Part shown: piece after piece, positions 8,606-19,343 of the stretch
Numbering within the stretch: the first letter of the stretch is position 1
Layout of the letters: every line of letters begins with the position of its first letter
Origin: JALSHZ01 sp964614535
Lineage (GTDB): Bacteria; Pseudomonadota; Gammaproteobacteria; UWMA-0217
Assembly (NCBI GenBank): GCA_964614535.1
Contig: CAZTOZ010000024.1
Span: forward strand, 31,011 to 95,010
DNA length: 64,000 bases
Direction of reading: 5' to 3'
Notes under the pieces: model-generated
Told to the model about the DNA's origin: nothing
Seen by the model: the letters and a program-made list of their open reading frames with translations, nothing else
Database searches by the model: none
Position numbers and translations under genes: made by a program

Positions 8606-9793
8606 ATGATCAAGCCACACGGCTCCGACACACTGAATCCACTCTACGTCGAAGACGATGCAGCCCGCGAGGCACTTGCCAAGGAGGCGGAATCGCTGCC
8701 CTCGATCATCGTCAGCTCAGCGGCTGCCGGCAATGCCGTCATGCTCGGCGGCGGATACTTCAATCCGCTGACCGGCTACATGAACCGCGCCGACGCGCTC
8801 AATGTCGCCGACAACATGCACACGGCTTCCGGCGTGTTCTTCCCCACCCCGGTCCTCAACATGGTCGAGGATCCCACCCCGATCGAAGGCGCCAAGCGCA
8901 TCGCGCTGCGCGACCCCAACGTCGAGGGTCATCCCGTGCTGGCGGTGATGGACGTCGAGGCCATCGAGGAGTTCTCCGACGAGGACATGAACCTCATCGC
9001 CGAGAAGGTCTATGGCACCACCGACATGGAGCACCCCGGCGTCGCGGTCTTCATGTCGGTTGGCCGCTTCAACCTCTCCGGCCCGATCCAGGTCCTCAAC
9101 TACTCCTACTTCGAAAAGGACTTCCCCGACACCTTCCGCACCGCGGTGCAGATCCGCAACGAAATCCAGGAGCGCGGCTGGAACAAGGTCGTCGCCTTCC
9201 AGACCCGCAACCCGATGCACCTGGCACACGAGGAGCTGTGCCACATGGCCATGGATCGCCTCGGCGCCGACGGCCTGGTCATCCACATGCTGCTCGGCAA
9301 GCTCAAGCCAGGCGACATCCCGGCCGACGTCCGCGACGCGGCGATCCGCAAGATGGTCGAACTCTATTTCCCGCCCAACAGCGTCATCATCTCCGGCTAC
9401 GGCTTCGACATGCTCTACGCCGGCCCACGCGAGGCGGTGCTGCACGCCGTCTTCCGTCAGAACATGGGCGCCACCCACTTCATTGTCGGCCGTGACCACG
9501 CCGGCGTCGGCGACTACTACGGTGCCTTCGACGCCCAGGAGATCTTCGACACCATCCCTGCCGATGCGCTCGACATCGAGATCTTCCGCGCCGACCACAC
9601 CGCCTACTCGAAGAAGCTCAACAAGGTGGTGATGATGTCCGAGGCACCCGATCACACCAAGGACGACTTCGTCCTGCTTTCCGGCACCAAGGTTCGCGAG
9701 ATGCTGGGCCAGGGCATTGCCCCACCGAAAGAGTTCTCCCGTCCCGAGGTCGCCAAGATTCTGATGGACTACTATCAGAGCCTGAACAAGTAA
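8606..9793 (+). CDS. sat: Sulfate adenylyltransferase (ATP sulfurylase, Sat type)
   Basis: Interconverts ATP plus sulfate with APS plus pyrophosphate. The 395-residue homo-oligomeric Sat type is the form used in dissimilatory sulfur metabolism; in sulfur oxidisers it runs toward ATP, consuming PPi. The nucleotide-binding signatures QTRNPMHLAHEE (near residue 197) and GRDHAGVGDYYG (near residue 295) are intact. The start follows GGAGGTCGAAC, a good ribosome-binding site. aprAB, usual partners of sat, are not in the window. The next gene, pfp, also uses PPi. A 14-pair hairpin separates the two. Confidence 0.95.
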   Translation: MIKPHGSDTLNPLYVEDDAAREALAKEAESLPSIIVSSAAAGNAVMLGGGYFNPLTGYMNRADALNVADNMHTASGVFFPTPVLNMVEDPTPIEGAKRIALRDPNVEGHPVLAVMDVEAIEEFSDEDMNLIAEKVYGTTDMEHPGVAVFMSVGRFNLSGPIQVLNYSYFEKDFPDTFRTAVQIRNEIQERGWNKVVAFQTRNPMHLAHEELCHMAMDRLGADGLVIHMLLGKLKPGDIPADVRDAAIRKMVELYFPPNSVIISGYGFDMLYAGPREAVLHAVFRQNMGATHFIVGRDHAGVGDYYGAFDAQEIFDTIPADALDIEIFRADHTAYSKKLNKVVMMSEAPDHTKDDFVLLSGTKVREMLGQGIAPPKEFSRPEVAKILMDYYQSLNK

Positions 9794-9809
9794 TTCATCC
9801 CGACCGCAC

Positions 9810-9840
9810 ACAGGGGCCGGTCGTGACGACCGGCCCCTGT
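9810..9840 (+). terminator. Perfect hairpin between sat and pfp
   Basis: A 14-base-pair perfect inverted repeat (left arm 9810-9823, right arm 9827-9840) with a TGA loop. No T-run follows, so it may be a weak or Rho-assisted terminator, an mRNA-stabilising stem or a processing site rather than a full stop. pfp starts 32 bases later, so partial read-through is plausible. Confidence 0.55.
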
Positions 9841-9872
9841 CCGTCTGTCAAACAAGCATCCAAGGACACGAC

Positions 9873-11126
9873 ATGCCCAAGAACGCTTTCTATGCACAAT
9901 CCGGCGGCGTCACCGCCGTCATCAACGCATCGGCCTGCGGCGTCATCGAGACCGCGCGCAAGCACCCCGACAAGATCGGCACCGTCTATGCCGGCCTCAA
10001 CGGCATCATCGGCGCGTTGACCGAGGAGATGATCGACACCAGCCAGGAGTCCGACGAGGCCATCGCCGCGCTGAAGACCACCCCCTCCGGCGCCTTCGGT
10101 TCCTGCCGTTTCAAGCTCAAGAGCCTCGAGGACAACAAGCGCGAGTACGAGCGCCTGATCGAAGTCTTCAAGGCCTACGACATCGGCTACTTCTTCTACA
10201 ATGGTGGCGGCGACTCGGCCGACACTTGCTACAAGGTCTCCCAGCTCTCCGAGAAGATGGGTTTTCCGGTGCAGGCCATCCATGTGCCGAAGACCGTCGA
10301 CAACGACCTGCCGATCACCGACAACTGCCCCGGCTTCGGCTCGGTGGCCAAATACATCGCCGTCTCCACACTGGAGGCCTCCTACGACGTCCGCTCGATG
10401 GCCAAGACCTCGACCAAGATCTTCGTCATCGAGGTGATGGGCCGTCATGCCGGCTGGATCGCCGCGGCCGGCGCGCTGGTGGAGGACTACGGCATTCCAG
10501 TCGTCACCCTGTTCCCTGAAATCGAGTTCGACAAGGACAAGTTCCTCGCCGCGGTCGATGCCAAGGTCAAGGAACACGGCTACTGCACCATCGTGCTGTC
10601 CGAAGGCTGCCACTGGCCGGACGGCAAGTTCCTCGCCGAACAGGGCACCCGCGACTCCTTCGGCCATGCCCAGCTCGGTGGCGCCGCGCCGGTGGTCGCC
10701 AACATGATCAAGGAGGCGCTCGGCTACAAGTTCCACTGGGCCGTTGCCGACTACCTGCAACGCGCGGCGCGCCACCTGGCTTCCAAGTCTGATGTCGAAC
10801 AGGCTTACGCACTGGGACAGGCGGCCGTCGAAAAGGCACTCGAAGGCAAGAACTCCATCATGCCCACGGTGGTTCGGGAGTCCTCCAGGCCGTACAAGTG
10901 GAGCATCGGCGAGGCGCCGTTGTCCGAGGTGGCCAACGTCGAGAAGATGATGCCGAAGGACTTCATCACCGAAGACGGTTTCGGCATCACCGACAAGTGC
11001 AAGGAGTACCTCTACCCGCTGATCCAGGGCGAGGACTACCCCGCCTACGACGACAACGGCATGCCCAGGTACGTCACACTGAAGAACGCCATCATGGAGA
11101 AGAAGCTCCCACCCTTCGAGCTCTGA
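9873..11126 (+). CDS. pfp: Pyrophosphate-dependent 6-phosphofructokinase
   Basis: Reversibly phosphorylates fructose 6-phosphate using PPi. The 417-residue chain has the PFK fold. Donor specificity can be read from two places: NGGGDS near residue 111 puts Asp where ATP-PFKs have a Gly (E. coli position 104), and VPKTVDND near residue 139 has Lys where ATP-PFKs have Gly (position 124). Both mark PPi-dependent enzymes. MGRHAGWIAA and PKTVDND are otherwise canonical. Reversible PPi-PFKs in sulfur-oxidising autotrophs have been proposed to act in the Calvin cycle and regenerate PPi. It lies directly behind sat. Confidence 0.93.
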   Translation: MPKNAFYAQSGGVTAVINASACGVIETARKHPDKIGTVYAGLNGIIGALTEEMIDTSQESDEAIAALKTTPSGAFGSCRFKLKSLEDNKREYERLIEVFKAYDIGYFFYNGGGDSADTCYKVSQLSEKMGFPVQAIHVPKTVDNDLPITDNCPGFGSVAKYIAVSTLEASYDVRSMAKTSTKIFVIEVMGRHAGWIAAAGALVEDYGIPVVTLFPEIEFDKDKFLAAVDAKVKEHGYCTIVLSEGCHWPDGKFLAEQGTRDSFGHAQLGGAAPVVANMIKEALGYKFHWAVADYLQRAARHLASKSDVEQAYALGQAAVEKALEGKNSIMPTVVRESSRPYKWSIGEAPLSEVANVEKMMPKDFITEDGFGITDKCKEYLYPLIQGEDYPAYDDNGMPRYVTLKNAIMEKKLPPFEL

Positions 11127-11270
11127 TCCACGATGCCAGACCGGCGGCGGACGTCCTGTCCGCCGCCATCGCCGTCTCCACGGCCCCGATTCCGACAGCG
11201 TGCTGACCCAACCGTCCACAACCGGTAAGATGCGCGCTTCCCGCTTCGATCCACCACCGGTCAACCAACG

Positions 11271-12203
11271 ATGAAGAAAACCCTGAGAATCGCCACCCGC
11301 AAAAGCCCTCTTGCCCTTTGGCAGGCCAACTATGTCCGCGACCGACTGCTGGCACGGCACACCGACCTCGAGGTGGAGTTGGTGACGATGACGACCCAGG
11401 GCGACAAGATTCTCGACACGCCACTGGCGAAGATCGGTGGCAAGGGATTGTTCGTCAAGGAGCTGGAGCAGGGAATGCAGGCCGGCACGGCCGACATCGC
11501 AGTCCACTCGATGAAGGACGTGCCGATGGATCTGCCGCCGGGGTTCGCGCTGCCGGTGATCTGCGAGCGCGAGCTGCCATTCGACGCTTTCGTCTCCAAC
11601 CACTACGCCACGCTCGACGAGCTGCCGCCGGGGGCCCGGGTCGGCACCTCCAGCCTGCGGCGCTCCAGCCAACTGTTGCAGCGGCGGCCGGATCTGAAGA
11701 TTCTCAGCCTGCGCGGCAACGTACAGACACGACTGCGAAAACTCGACGACGGCGAATTCGACGCCATCATTCTGGCCTCGGCCGGGCTGATCCGGCTGGA
11801 GCTGGAGGCACGGATCCGGTATCGCATTCCTCCGGAGACCATTCTCCCCGCCGTGGGGCAAGGGGCAGTGGGCATCGAATGCCGTGAAGGCGATGACGAG
11901 ACGATGGCACTGATCGACTTTCTGCGTCACGAGCCGACCTTCATCCGTGTCAGTGCCGAGCGCGCTTTCAACCATCGGCTCGAAGGGGGCTGCCAGGTAC
12001 CGATCGCCGCCTATGCGGTACTCGAGGAGGAGCAGCTCTGGCTGCGCGGCCTGGTGGCCAGCACCGACGGCAAGACGGTCGTTGCCGGGGAACGCCGGGG
12101 CCGGCCCGACGAGGCCGAGGCGATGGGCGTCTCGCTGGCCGAGGAGCTACTCGGGCGCGGTGCGCGGGAGATCCTCGACGGGTTGATGGGGCGGCAGCCG
12201 TAA
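11271..12203 (+). CDS. hemC: Hydroxymethylbilane synthase (porphobilinogen deaminase)
   Basis: Polymerises four porphobilinogens into hydroxymethylbilane in the tetrapyrrole pathway, which here must also feed heme c, heme b and heme d1 of the denitrification enzymes. The 310-residue chain has the family N-terminus (LRIATRKSPLALWQA), the HSMKDVP loop near residue 80, RRSSQL near residue 130 and the dipyrromethane-cofactor cysteine in GGCQVPIAAYA near residue 241. The stop is eight bases from the convergent histidine-kinase gene. hemD, often next in other gammaproteobacteria, is absent here. Confidence 0.97.
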   Translation: MKKTLRIATRKSPLALWQANYVRDRLLARHTDLEVELVTMTTQGDKILDTPLAKIGGKGLFVKELEQGMQAGTADIAVHSMKDVPMDLPPGFALPVICERELPFDAFVSNHYATLDELPPGARVGTSSLRRSSQLLQRRPDLKILSLRGNVQTRLRKLDDGEFDAIILASAGLIRLELEARIRYRIPPETILPAVGQGAVGIECREGDDETMALIDFLRHEPTFIRVSAERAFNHRLEGGCQVPIAAYAVLEEEQLWLRGLVASTDGKTVVAGERRGRPDEAEAMGVSLAEELLGRGAREILDGLMGRQP

Positions 12204-12211
12204 CCCCCGGC

Positions 12212-14530
12212 TCAGCCCGCCAGGTGTCGGGCGAGCAGTATCCGCAGCCGGTCGAGTTCGATCGGCTTGGTGACGAAGTCGTTCATGCCGGCATCGAGAC
12301 AGCGCTCCCGCTCGCCATCGATGGCGTGTGCCGTCAGCGCGATCACCGGCAGGGTCTTCAACGCCAGCTCCTCACGAATCCGCCGCGTGGTCTCATAGCC
12401 ATCCATGCCCGGCATGCTGATGTCCATCAGCACCAGATCGATCCGGCGCTCGTGACGCAGCCGTTCCAGCGCCTCCTCACCGCTGTCGGCCAGTACCGCC
12501 TCCACCGCCAGCGTCTGCAGGAAACGCTCCATGATGAGACGGTTCAGGCGGTCGTCCTCGACCACGAGTACCCGACACCCCGCCGGAATGTCGGCTGTTG
12601 CTTTGTCGGTTGACGCCATCGACCGGCTGCTCTCCTCCTCCTGACAACTAGCGAAACTCAACTCGAACCAAAACCGGCTGCCCTTGCCCAACACACTGTC
12701 CACCTGCAGCCGCCCGCCCATCCGGGCGACCAGGCCGTGACTGATGGCCAGCCCCATTCCCGCCCCGCCGAACTGGCGCGCGCGATGGCTCTCGAGCTGG
12801 GAGAACGGCTGGAACAGCCGGGCACGCATGTCATCGCTGATACCGATGCCGGTATCCCGCACCTCGAAGCGGCAGCGCCGCCATCCCCTGTCCACGGCCT
12901 CGTCGCAAGACAGGTCCAGCACCACCTCCCCTTCTGGCGTGAACTTGAGCGCATTACCCACCAGATTGAGCAGGATCTGGAGCAGGCGCTGGCGGTCACC
13001 ACGCAGACAAGGGTCGTTCTCCAGCGTCGGCAGAACCAGCCGGATGCCACGCGCCTCCGCTTCGCTGGCCACCACCCAGCGCAACTCCTCGACCAGTTCA
13101 CCCAACCTGAACGGGCCATCCTCCAGCGGCAACATGCCCTTTTCGAGACGGGAGAAGTCGAGCACATCGTCGATCAGCCGCAACATCTGCCGTCCCGCCG
13201 CCTTCTGCCGCAACAGGTACTCCTGCTGTTCGGCATCCAGGGGGGTCTGCTCGAGCAAGGTGGCGGTGGCGAGCAGCGCATTCATCGGGTTGCGCAGCTC
13301 ATGGCTCATGGTCAGGAGAAACTGCTCCCGCAGCTGGCTGCGCACCCGTTCGCGCTCCACCGCATCCGACAGGTCGCGGTTGATACTGGCGTGGGCGATG
13401 GACATCAACGTCACCGCCACCAGAACACCCGACTGGCCGATCACGACATACAGCGCATTGGCGAAAGCCGATGTCACCCAGCCGGTGTGGGTCAGCACAT
13501 AGACGAAGGTGGCGAGCAGAAAGGTGACGAACGCCGGCAAGGCCCGGCGCATCGCTTCGTGACCACGGACAACGGCCCAGGTCGTGGCCACCAGCAACAC
13601 CGGCAGCAGTATGAGTATGACGGAATAGAGCCACGCCGCCGGAATCGAGGAGGCTACCGGCAACGCAGCAAACGCACCCCACTGCAGCCACTGCAACAAC
13701 CTCTCCAGCGCCGGCTCGCTGCCGTGGCTGACGAATCGCCAGTAGCGCAGGCCGGTTCCCAGCGCCAACAGCAGACCCGCCGGATAAAACCAGCCTTCGG
13801 TGTCGTTGAGAAACCGCAGCGCCGGAAAGAGATTGCTGTCGCGATAGATCACCAGCTGCATCGCCGCGAGGAACAGCACCAGGCTGAAAAAACCGGCGTC
13901 ACGCAACCCGGCCGCCAGAAAGGCGTTGTAGATCATCAGCACGGCCAGCCCGGCAAGCACCATCCCGAAAAAGAGATACCAACCGGTGGCGTGGCGGAGA
14001 AACGTCGCATCGTCCAGCAACAGCAGCGGCAGACGCAGCACCTCCGTTCCATTGTATGCCCGCAGCAGGAACTCGGCCGGTCCATCGTGATCCAGCATCA
14101 ACCGCCAGGCCGGAGATCGGTAGCCCTCGATCGGCGACAGCCGCACCGCCTCCCCCTGGTTCAGCCGATAGAGCGCGACGCTGCCGCCGATCGGGTGGTC
14201 GGCCACCAGGTAGCGGGGTTCTTTCACGCCACCCTGCAACGAGAAACGCAACCACAGGCTACCATCGACATAGCCGAAATTGACCTGCCCTTTGCTGTTC
14301 CTGCGAAACCGTCCCGCCGCCGCCACCTCTGCGACCGTGAGCTCACCGCTGGTATCCACCAGCCAATCGACGTGGGGGGAGAGTTCGATACGGGCCTCGC
14401 CACCTTCGACGACGACGGGTTCCGCCGCCCGCAACGCCTTTCCTACGAGGATCGCGGCGACGAGCGCCAGCAGAACAATCCACCCGCGTCGCCAGAACAG
14501 AACCGTCTGCGATGCCGGTGTGAGCATCAT
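12212..14530 (-). CDS. Hybrid sensor histidine kinase with 7TMR-DISM sensor and receiver domain
   Basis: Predicted inner-membrane sensor of 772 residues. An N-terminal membrane segment is followed by a periplasmic 7TMR-DISM extracellular-type domain (about residues 40-175), then about seven membrane segments (about 180-385). A HisKA domain carries the phospho-histidine H410 in TMSHELRNP. A HATPase domain follows, with NLVGNALKFT, DTGIGI and GGAGMGLAIS boxes. The C-terminal receiver has phospho-acceptor D703 in LMDISMPG. The ATG at 14530 is chosen over an upstream one because GGAG lies five bases before it. It is last in a three-gene phosphorelay with the response regulator (eight bases upstream) and HPt protein. 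The ligand is unknown. Confidence 0.92.
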   Translation of the reverse strand: MMLTPASQTVLFWRRGWIVLLALVAAILVGKALRAAEPVVVEGGEARIELSPHVDWLVDTSGELTVAEVAAAGRFRRNSKGQVNFGYVDGSLWLRFSLQGGVKEPRYLVADHPIGGSVALYRLNQGEAVRLSPIEGYRSPAWRLMLDHDGPAEFLLRAYNGTEVLRLPLLLLDDATFLRHATGWYLFFGMVLAGLAVLMIYNAFLAAGLRDAGFFSLVLFLAAMQLVIYRDSNLFPALRFLNDTEGWFYPAGLLLALGTGLRYWRFVSHGSEPALERLLQWLQWGAFAALPVASSIPAAWLYSVILILLPVLLVATTWAVVRGHEAMRRALPAFVTFLLATFVYVLTHTGWVTSAFANALYVVIGQSGVLVAVTLMSIAHASINRDLSDAVERERVRSQLREQFLLTMSHELRNPMNALLATATLLEQTPLDAEQQEYLLRQKAAGRQMLRLIDDVLDFSRLEKGMLPLEDGPFRLGELVEELRWVVASEAEARGIRLVLPTLENDPCLRGDRQRLLQILLNLVGNALKFTPEGEVVLDLSCDEAVDRGWRRCRFEVRDTGIGISDDMRARLFQPFSQLESHRARQFGGAGMGLAISHGLVARMGGRLQVDSVLGKGSRFWFELSFASCQEEESSRSMASTDKATADIPAGCRVLVVEDDRLNRLIMERFLQTLAVEAVLADSGEEALERLRHERRIDLVLMDISMPGMDGYETTRRIREELALKTLPVIALTAHAIDGERERCLDAGMNDFVTKPIELDRLRILLARHLAG

Positions 14531-14538
14531 CGCTCCAT

Positions 14539-15198
14539 TCAGCCCTGGTCGATGACCCACTGCATCGCTTCACGTGTCAGTGCATTGCCGGAGGAGAGCC
14601 GAAGCTTCTTCTTGATCTTCTCGCGGTGGGTCTCGATGGTCTTGACGCTGAGACAAAGACGGTTGGCGATCTCCGAGGTGCCCAGTCCCCGCCCGATCAG
14701 CTCGAACACCTCCAGCTCCCGGTTGCTGAGCAGCGCGACCGAGGGCGCGCCGGGGGTGGCGGCATCGCCGTCGATTCCGATACCCTCGGGCCAGTGGTTG
14801 CGCCCCTGGAGCAGCTCGTGGATCGCCGTCATGATGACCTGTGGCTGGTCCTGTTTGCTGACGTAACCCAGCGCGCCCGCCTCGAGCGCGCGCCGGGCAT
14901 AGAGTGATGGATCGTGGGAAGAGAGCACCAGCACCCGGCTGGAGAGTCGCTCACGATGAATGCGCTTGATCAGATTCAGACCGCTGGAGCCATCGAGAGA
15001 GATATCCACGATCACCAGATCGGGCCGCTCCCTGCGTGTCAGTACCAGCGCCTCGTCGGCGCTGCCGGTCTGACCGCAGACCGTCATCCCCGCCGCCTCG
15101 ATGGCCGAGGTCAGATAGCTGCACACCAGCGGATGGTCATCGACGATGAGAATGGCAGGAACCTTGCGGGATCCTGCCTGATCTGAGCTCTGTTGCAT
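14539..15198 (-). CDS. NarL/FixJ-type response regulator
   Basis: A 219-residue regulator. The receiver domain occupies residues 14-130, with the acidic pair in LIVDDHP, phospho-acceptor D65 in VIVDISLDG and the switch lysine in YVSKQDQ. A LuxR-type helix-turn-helix follows at about 152-212 (LSNRELEVFELIGRGLGTSE, then TIETHREKIKKKL). The ATG at 15198 has GAGG five bases before it; the frame is open further upstream but those residues look non-coding. It probably receives phosphate from the hybrid kinase through the HPt protein encoded just upstream. DNA targets cannot be read from sequence. Confidence 0.92.
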   Translation of the reverse strand: MQQSSDQAGSRKVPAILIVDDHPLVCSYLTSAIEAAGMTVCGQTGSADEALVLTRRERPDLVIVDISLDGSSGLNLIKRIHRERLSSRVLVLSSHDPSLYARRALEAGALGYVSKQDQPQVIMTAIHELLQGRNHWPEGIGIDGDAATPGAPSVALLSNRELEVFELIGRGLGTSEIANRLCLSVKTIETHREKIKKKLRLSSGNALTREAMQWVIDQG

Positions 15199-15519
15199 GC
15201 GATCCTCGATTCGTGGCGTCGCCGCCCGTTGGGGGGCTGTCGGAAAAGGCCGTCCATGACGTTCTCGACAACGGAAACAGAATAATGCGATTCCCCTTCC
15301 CCTTGCATCTTCAATGATCTGTCGTGATCGAAGACGGCGGCGCATCCCTGTGCGGCAGACAGAATGTCGACGAACCGCGTCGTACGACATTACTGTGGAC
15401 GGGCAATCGTAACACCATGTCACAGTACTGATGAAGCGGTATCGGCCAGGGTGCCCTGGCTCGCTGCCACCCGTGATCGCAGGGACGAGATCATCGGACG
15501 ATCGGCGGACTGCCGGATC
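15199..15519 (-). other. Gap between HPt and response-regulator genes
   Basis: This 321-base stretch holds no convincing gene. The regulator frame stays open through part of it, but the residues do not resemble any known domain. It must contain either a promoter for the regulator and kinase or a long untranslated linker from the HPt gene. No terminator is seen. Confidence 0.5.
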
Positions 15520-15870
15520 TCAACCGAGTTCCTGAATCCGCGCCTGAAGGATCGATGAGGCCTCCGACAGTTTGGTGCCGATGGCGTCGAGCAGCTCCCG
15601 TCGCTCCTCGACCGGCGACGCACCCGCCCGTGCCAACAGGGCTTGCAGCTCACCGCTACCGTAGATGACAAGAGAACCCTTGAGCTGGTGGAGTTGCTGA
15701 CGCACGCCAGCCCAGTCGCCGGCATCATGGCTCTGCTGCAATCCCTTCCGTGCGGCACGCAGGTAGTCGACCGTCTCGCCGAGCAGCGACTGCAATGCCT
15801 CGCTGCCGAGTTGCTCTTCCAGGCGAGCCAGGTTTTCTTTGATTTCGATGGCGGAACTGACCGCTTCCAT
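15520..15870 (-). CDS. Stand-alone HPt (histidine phosphotransfer) protein
   Basis: A 116-residue, mostly helical protein. HQLKGSLVIYG near residues 61-71 is the HPt active-site motif, with H61 the phospho-accepting histidine and the following LKGS conserved. Preceding helices (FENLARLEEQLG-like and ETVDYLRAARKG) fit the four-helix bundle. The hybrid kinase two genes downstream ends in a receiver and lacks its own HPt domain, so this protein is the natural missing relay step to the NarL-type regulator. It has no enzymatic domain of its own. Confidence 0.85.
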   Translation of the reverse strand: MEAVSSAIEIKENLARLEEQLGSEALQSLLGETVDYLRAARKGLQQSHDAGDWAGVRQQLHQLKGSLVIYGSGELQALLARAGASPVEERRELLDAIGTKLSEASSILQARIQELG

Positions 15871-16490
15871 GTTGACCCCCCAAACGGATTTGCCTGCGCG
15901 GAGCTTTTTTCGGCCTGGATCGACCCGGTTGGCCGGAACCGGCCCCGGTGGTCACATTGGACGAACCGCTGCGAGCAAACCGTCGGCAGTGCGCCAAAAG
16001 CCATGCGCTTTCGACACACGCTGTTCGGTACAAGGATGTACCTCCATTTTCAATGACCCCAAACCATTGAAAATGCGTGGGAAACAGAAAATCGAGTCTA
16101 CTGTTTCCAACGTCGGAAAGGCCATGGCTGGACTTTTCGACGACCTATTGAAAAAAAAGCATCCCTGCTGGCCTTCCATGGCAACAGCGGGACCCGCACA
16201 AGGCCGATCCCGTTCGTCCGTGACCCCTCCCTGATACAACCAGCGTCGCGGACGTGCCACGAAGATATCGGAATGGCGCCCGGCCAAGCGCTTCCCTGCG
16301 CCGCCCGGATGACCATCACATCCTTGTCGAACAGGGTGCCCAGAACGGGCACCACACCAACAACCCCACCAACACACCGACGTCAGACGAAACCACGTCA
16401 GCCCGAGGACAGGAGGCGGGAGTATAGGAAAGCCCATCCACCACAGAAATCAGGGGAACCACCACAATTCCTTCTGCAACAAAAACTTGC
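15871..16490. other. Long intergenic region without recognised gene
   Basis: About 620 bases between the HPt gene and the terminator of the CBS gene, both read leftwards. Short open frames exist, but none has a ribosome-binding site plus a recognisable protein pattern. The part near 16020-16160 is more AT-rich than the surroundings and could hold the HPt promoter. Nothing else is identified. Confidence 0.5.
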
Positions 16491-16514
16491 AAAAAAGCCA
16501 CCCGGTGGGTGGCT
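16491..16514 (-). terminator. Intrinsic terminator after CBS gene
   Basis: On the minus strand the stem AGCCACCC / GGGTGGCT (16496-16514, three-base loop) is followed by six Ts and then another T-rich run. It lies about 30 bases past the CBS-gene stop. Confidence 0.88.
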
Positions 16515-16545
16515 CGGAGACGAAGGCCGCCGGAGGATCCCGCGG

Positions 16546-17001
16546 TCAGGTCACTTGGTTGACCAGCTGGTTCTGGAAAATGGCGCGATGCACGTCACCA
16601 ATACTGACGATCCCCACCAGTTTCGTGCCCTCGGTCACCGGGATCCGGCGGATCTTTCGCAGCCACATCATCGAAGCCGCTTTCAGACAGGGCATGTCGG
16701 CCGAGACGGTGGCGACGTTCCTGGTCATCAGCTCCGACACCCGCATCCCCAAGGTCTCCGTGTAACGTCGTTCCATGTCCTCGAAATCGGGTTTGGCATC
16801 CATCGTCATCGCCTCGTCCACATCGGGGAACATGTGTTGGAGAATGTCTTTCTCGGAAATGATGCCGACCAGGTTCCCGCCCTCGTCGACCACCGGCATG
16901 CCGCTGATTTTCTGCAGGCACATGACCATGGCCACATCACGCACCAGGCTGTCAGGTTTCACCGATTTGACGTCGGCCGTCATGATCTCTTTGACTATCA
17001 A
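16546..17001 (-). CDS. CBS-domain-pair protein
   Basis: A 151-residue protein made almost entirely of two CBS motifs: the first begins at KEIMTADVKSVKPDSLV, the second at SELMTRNVATVSADMPC. Such pairs bind adenine nucleotides and regulate partner proteins or channels; no partner is fused here. About 35 residues between the motifs (MFPDVDEAMTMDAKPDFEDM) form a linker. A TTG at 16999-17001, eight bases after GAGG, fits the family start better than an ATG far upstream, so TTG is chosen. It follows hppA on the same strand, separated by a terminator, so a link to pyrophosphate metabolism is only suggestive. Confidence 0.85.
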   Translation of the reverse strand: MIVKEIMTADVKSVKPDSLVRDVAMVMCLQKISGMPVVDEGGNLVGIISEKDILQHMFPDVDEAMTMDAKPDFEDMERRYTETLGMRVSELMTRNVATVSADMPCLKAASMMWLRKIRRIPVTEGTKLVGIVSIGDVHRAIFQNQLVNQVT

Positions 17002-17177
17002 TGTAACACCCTCTCTTGAAGTACTGTGGTGGAAACCGGCATCGCGGTTGACGAGCCGGTATTCAAGCATTGTCGGTGCCCTCTGTCTGCGGAGATTTTC
17101 CGAAACATCGGCCACCGCTATCCGTAGGGAACAGGCCATCCACGGCAGCGCCGCGCCGCCTGGATGGGTCCCCCCCC

Positions 17178-17247
17178 AAAAAAAAAAGCGGGAACCATCG
17201 TCCCCGCTTTCGATCCGGTGCCGATGGGGGGGTGACCACCCCATCGG
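17178..17247 (-). terminator. Intrinsic terminator of hppA, with a second hairpin before it
   Basis: On the minus strand a stem AGCGGG/CCCGCT (17187-17208) is followed by a tract of at least ten Ts (17178-17187), a strong terminator 55 bases past the hppA stop. Between them lies a nine-pair hairpin CCGATGGGG/CCCCATCGG (17221-17247) without a T-run. Confidence 0.9.
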
Positions 17248-17262
17248 ATTGCCGCCGGCCGC

Positions 17263-19278
<2,016 letters not shown>

Positions 19279-19314
19279 CGTAACCTCCTATTCGTCAGTG
19301 AAAAAAAATCGGGC

Positions 19315-19343
19315 AAAAAAAACCCCTGACCGATGGGCAGGGG
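19315..19343 (-). terminator. Intrinsic terminator inside the hppA 5' leader
   Basis: On the minus strand CCCCTG/CAGGGG (19323-19343, nine-base loop) is followed by eight Ts. The hppA ATG is only about 37 bases beyond, leaving no room for a complete promoter, so hppA transcripts must pass this site. It could be an attenuator, or the terminator of orn or of a small RNA combined with read-through. Confidence 0.75.

Noticed and set aside
9795..11975. 726-codon open frame on the minus strand opposite pfp and hemC
   Set aside because: Shadow frame spanning two real genes and an intergenic hairpin, with no domain pattern.
12737..14866. 709-codon open frame on the plus strand opposite the histidine kinase
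   Set aside because: Gln/His/Arg-rich translation without domains; the opposite strand has a full kinase.
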